The position numbers and the translations under genes were made by a program. Positions 1 to 6,455 of a DNA stretch of 10,000 bases are shown piece after piece. Position 1 is the first letter of the stretch, and each line of letters opens with the position of its first letter. Location: NCBI RefSeq assembly GCF_964340395.1, contig NC_135565.1:5759142-5769141 (forward strand). The letters run 5' to 3'. The notes below the pieces were generated by a model. The model made no database searches, had not been told where the DNA came from, and saw nothing but the letters and a program-made list of their open reading frames with translations. The DNA comes from Glandiceps talaboti (taxonomy: Eukaryota > Hemichordata > Enteropneusta > Spengelidae).

Positions 1-92
1 AACTAGACTACAAGTTTATATACCGTGGCAGGTTCATAATATTTGAACATCATTAACATTACCCCTTAGTAAATATTGATAGGATAATATTA
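1..92. other. AT-rich non-coding DNA
   Basis: No reading frame or recognisable motif is visible here. The stretch leads directly into the hairpin-headed repeat that begins near 93. Confidence 0.5.
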
Positions 93-300
93 TTAGCCCC
101 CAACGATGAAGCCGTGGGGGGGGGGGGGGGGGGGGTGCTATTACGTTGGCTCCTGTGTCCATCCGTTATGGCATAACTCAAAAACTGTAATACAAAGACA
201 CTCCATTCGAATGTCTACCCATATGAGATGTGACCTATCTTTTGAGACCTTGACATTTGACCTTCACCGTGACCTTCAGGGTCATTTATCACAATCAAGC
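93..300 (+). repeat. Hairpin-headed dispersed repeat, copy 1
   Basis: The unit opens with a foldable head at 97-120: CCCCC pairs with GGGGG, and ACG (103-105) pairs with CGT (113-115) around a short loop. It continues through a G run, a 'tgctattac...gtgtccatccg' segment and a tail of TGACCTT-type words ending near 285 with an inverted AGGGTCA. A second, diverged copy in the same order and orientation lies at 5847-6035. That makes a dispersed repeat family more likely than a gene. The short open frame across it, starting with a poly-glycine translation of the G run, looks fortuitous. The class of element (SINE, MITE or other) is not clear. Confidence 0.6.
116..135 (+). repeat. Poly-G tract (20 G)
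   Basis: An uninterrupted run of 20 G sits directly on the 3' side of the hairpin at 97-120. It shares its first five G with the hairpin stem. The exact length could be affected by sequencing error. Confidence 0.9.
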
Positions 301-513
301 TAATTCCTCCATATCACAGACACATTGTAGCATTTACATATTGACAATTTATTTTAAGTGATACTTACAAGTACTGGTGAAGAAAAGAATTATACACAAG
401 CATTATTTTTGGTGCTGATATCACTTTTGCTGAATGGCAGCAGCCTCTAAAAGTCATTATTTACTCCTGTCTCATATATGTATGGGCCGATATCAAACAT
501 CAAATACTATCAT

Positions 514-525
514 ATGCATATGCAT
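514..525. promoter_or_regulatory. Perfect palindrome ATGCATATGCAT (POU MORE-type site)
   Basis: The 12-bp palindrome is identical to the MORE element described for dimers of POU/Oct factors. Whether it is bound is unknown. It is surrounded by alternating CATATG/ATGCAT sequence, so low complexity could also explain it. Confidence 0.35.
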
Positions 526-611
526 GTCATCTTTACAGTCACGATAAAGTCCAAAATGGCAGCCATTTTTATCATACAATGCACATTTTGCAAAGTAGCA
601 TCAGAAGCTTA

Positions 612-720
612 GTAGATAGACTTTATATTAATGTCTAAACCCATGTTATCGATTACAAGCTTCCTAATGACACCATAACCTTTGACCTTGATCCTCATCT
701 TCAATGTCATAGGCATAGCG
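612..720 (+). repeat. TTGACC-rich dispersed repeat module
   Basis: The order is a 'tatattaatgtctaaaccc' segment, then 'taatgacaccataac', then CCTTTGACCTTGATCC. This resembles the tail of copy 1 (205-285) and the module at 880-960, with considerable divergence. It is probably a fragment of the same dispersed repeat family. Confidence 0.4.
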
Positions 721-879
721 TTAAATACATATATATAGGAGACATAAATGGGCCAATATGTACTAAACCTTGTTTAAATATCAGGTACAGTACATGGGCA
801 CATCACTTCCGTATACATTTTCGATAATTTGTTTGTCATAAAAATTCACTTTGACCTCTCACACTGTAGAAACCTCATG

Positions 880-960
880 TGAGTACATGTATCTACACCC
901 TTGTTTCCTAGTCAACAGTTTTCTAATGAGACCTTGACCTTTGACCTTTGACCTTGGCAT
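880..960 (+). repeat. TTGACC-rich dispersed repeat module
   Basis: The segment 'tctaatgagaccttgacc' is followed by three TGACCT hexamers. It parallels the modules at 205-285 and 612-720 in order and orientation. No coding potential is visible. Confidence 0.4.
935..954 (-). promoter_or_regulatory. Three TGACCT hexamers with 1-bp spacing (DR1-like)
   Basis: TGACCT occurs at 935-940, 942-947 and 949-954, each copy separated by one T. On the - strand this reads as AGGTCA half-sites in two overlapping DR1 arrangements, the spacing used by RXR heterodimers and HNF4-type nuclear receptors. The sites sit inside a dispersed repeat, so function is only inferred. Confidence 0.4.
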
Positions 961-1075
961 TTAAGTTAAGATTAATCTGGATGCCAACTGTGGTTTCTCA
1001 TGACAGACTGGTCAAAGTCCCTCAATCAGCACAGAAAGTTGTTCATCCAATCAGTGAACCCCAACTGTTCTAGTG

Positions 1076-1083
1076 ACATAAAC
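1076..1083 (+). repeat. Target site duplication, left copy (ACATAAAC)
   Basis: These eight bases abut the left inverted terminus at 1084 and are repeated exactly at 3765-3772, immediately after the right terminus. An 8-bp duplication is typical of hAT insertions. TA at positions 4-5 fits the nnnTAnnn preference described for the Buster branch of hAT. Confidence 0.8.
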
Positions 1084-1116
1084 CAGGGGGGGACGATGCC
1101 AGTCACGTGATACGCT
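1084..1116 (+). repeat. Left terminal inverted repeat of the hAT-like element
   Basis: It starts CAGGGGGGGACGATGCC and includes the palindromic E-box CACGTG at 1104-1109. The reverse complement of 3731-3764 aligns with it over its full length. Confidence 0.75.
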
Positions 1117-1340
1117 ATCGCGTCAGCGCAATGAAGCTCATTCAGTATTGATACACTGTCGAGTGCACTTCCTGCCTACCCCTAGCACTGTGTACTGCTG
1201 GATACAAATTCGCTGTTGACAACAGATTGACAAGGTACGTACATTGTCACGTTTCATACGTTTTAAATTCGTCTTTCCTTTATTTTTGCCATCGTAATTT
1301 ATTATGTGTACTGGTACCAAATCAGATCGAAAAGTATTCA

Positions 1341-1429
1341 GCGACGTGACCGTGTATACCGTACCGTACGTGTACATGCCGGCCTGCAGTTCATTGTATT
1401 TGTAGTTCGGTACGGTAGGTCGCGGTCGC
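1341..1429. repeat. Long-stem inverted repeat inside the transposon
   Basis: TACCGTACCG at 1357-1366 is the exact reverse complement of CGGTACGGTA at 1408-1417, with a 41-nt loop. After a small bulge the stem extends outward: gcgacgtgacc (1341-1351) against ggtcgcggtcgc (from 1418). The region is CpG-rich. Such subterminal structures are common in DNA transposons, but no specific role can be assigned. Confidence 0.6.
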
Positions 1430-2058
1430 GTTTTTACCAAAATGAAAAAAGCACATGGATATTCCATTTTCTAGAATCAACTTCAAGGCAGCATTTGTTG
1501 GATACCTACATGTCCATTGATAATTAATGTCTGTGATAGTTGTGACATTCAACGTCCAGCAAGCGACGTCTACGTCTAGTACGCTAGTGTGCAAGCTCGA
1601 GGTCAGGTGCCGGTGATCAGTGCACTACGCCTGGCATAACGTACCGCACCCGGTCTAACGCCCATAAGTTTACGTTCTTTCTGCGTTCTCTGTCTTGCCG
1701 TACTTACTGAAAAATGAAGTTTCACTCGTGTCGACAAGTAAACTATGTAGTTGTTTAACATTTTTACATGTGTATTGTTTCAGATACGTGCTGTTCCCAG
1801 TGAAATGAAACTGGTTGTGCCTTCGACGCATTTCTTGCAGAGAGTGTGAGGAGTACTCCCGTAAGAAATTTTATATGTGATCGCTGCATAATGTATCCAG
1901 GGTGGCCCTAGTTATACGACAATGACACGAAAAAATGAATTATATAAAATAAAATAAAAATGTGAGATTTACGGTGTTTTTTTTTGTATTTATAACAGCA
2001 TTTCTGGCAAAGTGGTTTGTTCGAAAGTGTATGGTACTATTACTAGTACAACGTTACA

Positions 2059-3277
2059 TTAGGGGTAGACCATTCGATATCCTGGGGGGGGGGGGGCTTG
2101 GAAGATTGGTGGAGAGTCATTATTTTTTTTTCCCCACCTGCTTGCCTGAGAATTTTTTTTTTCTCCTTCGCCTATGCTGGCAACTTTTTTTTTCTTTGCT
2201 TCTTTGAGATATCCGGATTTTTTTTACGTCAACGTTGAACACCTACATTTGTTACCACAATTTTTTGTTTGGTTTTCACACAGGGTAATACGGAGAGTAA
2301 AAAGATGCTGTTCTATCACACACATATTTTATTTAGAAAACTACATATTTCATACATATTTGATTTTCAATTAAATAAACATCATTGACAGTTTTTATGC
2401 CATGGTATGATGACACACTGAAAATACAAATCGGAAACTTGATTGGTGACCTCAGAGATTTAGATAGACCGGTCAGTTTCTCCAGCTTGGGGGGATGGGG
2501 GGTGTCAGTGTTATTTTCCATTGGGCCAACAAAAAGTCACTGACCCCATGAATAAAGTTTCATAGCATCTGACAGTAAGCTGTAGAGGAAGAGCTTTGAG
2601 ACTGGAATATGTGTACCTCTTGTGTGTGTGTGTGTGAATGGGGGGGGGGGGGGGGTTCTAGGGCCCTGGAGGATTTTTACTTCTAAAGGCAATGTTTAGG
2701 CCATTCACAGACACTTTCAGACAATAATTAAGTTCTTTTATAAACTATCCAATAGTGATAGTAATAGTATGAAGATTACTGTTACAAAACAGTCAAGTTC
2801 ACTTTTGCCCCAAAGTGCAAGATAAGTGAAGCACTGATTGTGAAACAGCCAAAAAATTACATATAACTAGTGTGGTAGCTAGGTAATACATGTATTATAT
2901 GTATAATTGTATGTATAGTTATGTTTGAACCCTTACATGAAGTAATATTTAAACCATTCATGAAAGAAACAGAGACAAGAACAAATATATATATGTACCA
3001 CAGGCTAACGAAACTGACTGGTCCCTGACGTGTTTGAAACTGTTTGTCATGATTTGACAAGTGTCCTGGTTGTAGAGGTACGAGCAGGTTGAACAGTATA
3101 CTCAAACCTGTGCATCATTTCCCTATCAAGATATTTTTTTTTCTAGAAGCAGTGGTCCATCTTTTTTTTTCCATCACCCACTCATATCCGGATTTTGTTT
3201 CCACTTGGCATCTTTTTTTCCCCCGAAATCTTCCAAGCCCCCCCCCCCCCCCAGGATATCAAATGGTCCACCCCTTA
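2059..3277. mobile_element. Nested inverted-repeat unit with G/C-run arms
   Basis: The left arm 2059-2107 (aggggtagaccatt...gatatcct, 13 G, cttggaagatt) is matched by the reverse complement of 3227-3277, which has 15 C at 3238-3252. Outside the run the arms differ at about three positions. Both flanking inner sequences hold runs of T and an ATCCGGATTTT word (near 2212 and 3187), but these are in direct orientation. The unit could be a MITE-like element inserted into the hAT-like element, or two opposed copies of one short repeat. I could not find a convincing target duplication beside the arms. No coding capacity is visible. Confidence 0.55.
2621..2655 (+). repeat. (TG)8 microsatellite followed by poly-G (16 G)
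   Basis: TG repeats run from 2621 to 2636, then AAT, then an unbroken G run from 2640 to 2655. This is simple sequence within the nested unit. Confidence 0.9.
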
Positions 3278-3730
3278 TAGGAATATGATGACGAGGCGTG
3301 CGTCGCCATCTTGAAATTAAGATAGTTTCGACTAGTCTTTGACGCTGCCGTATAGTCATTATTCGTGGAGCATTTAGTGGTGGCAAGATATAACGTAAAT
3401 ATCATGAATCAAAATGTATAAATGTTGATTTTTTTCATTGAATACATGGTGTTCTTCTGTGAAAAAACCATCGGAAAATAGCATTCGTCGAAAGCTCTGA
3501 CTAAGTAGTTTGACCTGTCTCCTTCATTCGAACATAAATAATTTCACAACTGGACGTTTTTGATATTATTTAAGCAGTTTGGGATGATGCTTTATAGCTT
3601 TACAACAAATGTGGAATTTATCTTGAGAAATTATTTACATATACACTCAAAATTCATTGAAAAATGGGAAATACTCGCTTGTACTAAGTTGTAGTGCAGC
3701 GGGGTCACGCTCTATTGTTCTAGGGGTCAA

Positions 3731-3764
3731 ACCATATCACGTGGTAGGTATCGTGCCCCCCCTG
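3731..3764 (-). repeat. Right terminal inverted repeat of the hAT-like element
   Basis: On the - strand it reads CAGGGGGGGCACGATACC followed by CACGTGATA, matching the left end. It ends in CCCCCCCTG on the + strand, directly against the second target-site copy. Confidence 0.75.
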
Positions 3765-3772
3765 ACATAAAC
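3765..3772 (+). repeat. Target site duplication, right copy (ACATAAAC)
   Basis: Identical to 1076-1083. The perfect match suggests that the insertion is not very ancient, or that both octamers happen to be unmutated. Confidence 0.8.
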
Positions 3773-4603
3773 AGTGTATAAGTAGCATCTTGAGCTGACA
3801 ATTATACCATACTATTTATTAGTTGTTTGGACATTACATAACTGCCCCAATAAAAACTTACTTTATGGGGGACTGTGTTATTGGTTAGAATTGTGTGATT
3901 GAACTGTGTGGGTGGCTGTGAATGAATTTTAAATTACATCTCATGTATCTCAGGACTTCTAGAGTATCGACTTTGACTAGACAGTGAGTGAAGGTATAAG
4001 TCCTAACGATACTGTATAGGAACTAGACTAAGTTTAGATCAAATAGCTAAAAATATTCTCATGTGTCACAGGTGTGCACACCTACATTCACTGGCTGATG
4101 TCAAACAAATCTGGTTCTAATGTTAGAGACTGAGGTCAACATATATCACTTTTGCTATGTGGTATTAACACTAATGGCCAAATGGTGGCTGTTTGTATCG
4201 CAAAAATTCAAATATTTTTCCATTTACTCTGGAAGCTTTGTAGTTAGTCCTCACTTGAATGCCTACACGAAATCCGTGGTGACTTTTTCAGATAACAATT
4301 AATGTACCCTTTGACCATAACCAATGATTTCAAGGTCAAAAGACTCAAAATGTTCAATGTGCTCATGTATAGCATTTTAATGCTTTGATTTTATAAACCA
4401 GTAAACACAGCTATCAGATACTATAATTCCAATAATGCACATCACTGTAAGGACCTTCATTTGAAAGACCAAATGGGGGTCATATTTTATGATAAAGATT
4501 CAAATCAAAGTATGGATTGGGAAGTTTAAATGTTGGGGTCTGTCTTCAATGAAGACTTGTTTTTCACTAAAACACATTTCAAAAATCTGCTACTTGTTTG
4601 TAG
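3773..4603. other. Non-coding DNA, presumably 5' intron of the Fax-like gene
   Basis: No supported exon is seen. The stretch ends in a plausible acceptor for the first recognised exon: a cactaaa branch-point-like word at 4565-4571, then tacttgtttgtag. It also contains an inverted pair TTTGACC (4310-4316) and GGTCAAA (4334-4340), resembling the TGACC-rich repeats elsewhere. The missing N-terminal exon should lie at or upstream of this stretch. Confidence 0.45.
4310..4340. repeat. Inverted TTTGACC / GGTCAAA pair
   Basis: Seven-base arms are separated by 17 bases and can form a small hairpin. The words match the nuclear-receptor-like half-sites of the dispersed repeats, so this is probably a repeat remnant. 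Confidence 0.35.
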
Positions 4604-4733
4604 GAAGAAGACGGAGTATCCCCGGGGCACGGTGATATTACACCAGGTTGGTCGAGGTAGATATGCACCAAATATGTCACCTTTTCCTATCAAATTGGAA
4701 ACGTATCTGAGATTCGCTAAAATTCCTTATGTG
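4604..4733 (+). CDS. Fax-like exon A: start of the GST_N-like domain
   Basis: It begins after tacttgtttgtag (AG at 4602-4603) with the third base of a codon split from an upstream exon, and ends in phase 0 before the strong donor GTATGT. It encodes KKTEYPRGTVILHQ, then a glycine/arginine-rich turn, then SPFPIKLETYLRFAKIPYV. The TVILHQ strand and the SPF...KLETYLR helix form the first beta-alpha unit of the thioredoxin-like fold in Fax proteins. The frame is also open upstream to an ATG at 4530, so a protein starting there cannot be fully excluded. The 25 extra residues do not resemble the family's membrane anchor. Confidence 0.88.
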
Positions 4734-6423
4734 GTATGTCCAAGCATAATTATTTATGTATTTAGTTGATAACATTGGCGCAACATATATAATTTTTGCC
4801 TCCTTTCTGCCAGATGGGCATTCTGCAGAGATATGTTCTTTTAGAGCAAAGTCACAGTCAAGATCTGGCAGGTTGTCTGTGTTATTTTAACCTCATTGAT
4901 TCTGAATAATGCATAATCAAATTCAAAATGTACCCAGGGTGTAGAACAATGGATGTATGAATAGACCCTAACAAGGGGATAAGTTTAGCTATTAAAGAAT
5001 ACCTCTCAATGAGATGACTTGGTCTTTAATACTGGACATGCTATTAATAGTAATGTCAATTTGCTTTCTGATCAAGACACAGGCTTGACTCATTTCACAT
5101 GATTTCACATGCACTGTGTTTGTCCTTTACATTCTCCTTTCTTGTACCCATAGTCATGCAATATATATCCTATGTCATGGTTGCCTTAAACACCCAAAAA
5201 TAGTTACATGTAACAACCGTAGTAAATACAACAAACCAAGCTTTTTTTCCTTGATTTGCTTTCATATTGTTGAATAGGATTGAGGAATCAGTGTGACCAA
5301 ACATGGCATTTTAAATGATGACATGTCAATAACCTTTGATGTACTTTGTATATTACAGACAATACATAGTATGAAGATGTCTCCCAAAGGAAAAACTCCA
5401 TGGATTGAATTCAATGGGGAAGTCAAAAGTGACTCCAATTTTATAATCGAGTTTTTAAATGACACCTTCCAGGTGGATCTCAATCATCATTTGAGTCCTT
5501 CCGAAAGAGCAATGGCCAGGGCATTTCAGAAAATGGCAGAGGAAAATCTCTATTGGTAAATATTAAAAGCAAATTGCTATGAGACTGTACATGAAGTAAC
5601 TTGCTTGATTTCCTACCAATCAAACCCCTGAAAATTGGATATCAATTTTTGACCAAACTCTACAATTATGCTACAATGAAATTGATACTCTTTTTTAATG
5701 AACAAATCTATCCTAGAGCCAAGATTTACTGTTCCGTGTACCACTGCACAGATCATTCACTGATTTCAAACAATGAAATGTAAAGAATTACATTCATTTG
5801 CTATGATAACGTCATGGTGTTGTCACATGACTTGCTTTGCTACCTGTTAGCCCCATGCCAACAGGCGATATCTGGAGGGGGTTATTACTATGGGTTGTGT
5901 TCGTCTGTTTATGCGTGCATCCGTTGCATCCATCCTTCCATCTGTCAGGAATAGGATAGAGACAAGAGTCAAATATTGAAAAAGTTAAATCAGACACTAA
6001 AGCTTTAACCTTAACCTTTATTGTCAAGGTCAATTGTAAATTGTTCAATGACTTTATGCCGACAGAATCCATTCAAATGTGTGAAGAATGAAGAAGTATT
6101 CACCATGTTTTATTTCATTGATAGGACCACTGCATACTCTCGATGGATGGATTCTCGTTCAACTATATTAACACTACTTCCACAGATTCCAGTTGTGATT
6201 TGGTTGGTACAAAAGCTTGCAAGGAGTAGTGTAAAGAAAGCAATGTATGGGCACGGTCTCGGTCGTCATAGTGAAGATGAAATTTATAGTATTGCTAAAA
6301 AGGACATCAGAGCGCTGTCTGTGTTTTTGGGTGAGTTTCCTTTCAAGTGGGTTGTGAGATTGCCAATTGTCAACAGTCGTAGTTACTAGATATTTATAAC
6401 AGACAGACAGACAGGCAAGCATG

Positions 6424-6455
<32 letters not shown>

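Larger units (their letters stand above)
301..1075. other. Non-coding repeat-rich region upstream of the transposon
   Basis: No plausible exon is seen. The stretch is built from degenerate dispersed-repeat modules, two of which (612-720 and 880-960) are listed separately. It also contains several short 'aatggcagc' words, for example near 433 and 556. It lies upstream of all recognised coding exons and may be intergenic or part of a long 5' intron. Confidence 0.5.
1084..3764. mobile_element. Non-autonomous hAT-like DNA transposon (about 2.7 kb)
   Basis: The ends are imperfect inverted repeats, 1084-1116 and 3731-3764. Both begin CAGGGGGGG, then share ACGAT and an interior CACGTGATA block: 27 of 33 aligned positions match, with one 1-nt gap. 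Identical ACATAAAC octamers flank both ends. CAGGG-type termini plus an 8-bp target duplication are diagnostic features of the hAT superfamily. No open frame inside is long enough or similar enough to a hAT transposase (DDE/RNase H-like catalytic domain with hAT dimerisation region), so the element would need a transposase supplied in trans. The first 600 bp are noticeably richer in CpG than the surroundings. A second inverted-repeat unit (2059-3277) is nested within. Insertion was upstream of, or in a 5' intron of, the Fax-like gene. Confidence 0.75.

Noticed and set aside
1138-1594. Overlapping small frames on both strands in the CpG-rich part
   Set aside because: They overlap on opposite strands, show no family resemblance and lie within the transposon. 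They are likely a by-product of lower stop-codon density in CpG-rich DNA.
1962-2207. Open frame with a hydrophobic N-terminus, a possible Fax membrane-anchor exon with an acceptor-like tttataacag at 1989-1998
   Set aside because: It starts at GTG with no upstream ATG, lies within the hAT-like element and runs into the G-run repeat. The one donor with the right phase (AA|GTGTAT) is weak and would leave an exon of about 26 nt without the helix.
3302-3314. YY1-like GCCATCTTG word as a promoter mark
   Set aside because: A single short match inside a transposon, with no other promoter evidence.
3174-3386. Minus-strand frame sharing RPFDILGGGG-like translation with the frame at 1962
   Set aside because: The shared peptide only reflects the inverted DNA repeat with its G run. 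It does not indicate a conserved protein.
4120-4302. ATG-initiated frame with a hydrophobic stretch as first exon of the Fax-like gene
   Set aside because: No GT donor in the required phase 2 follows the hydrophobic stretch, and the DNA resembles the repeat modules seen around 410-450.
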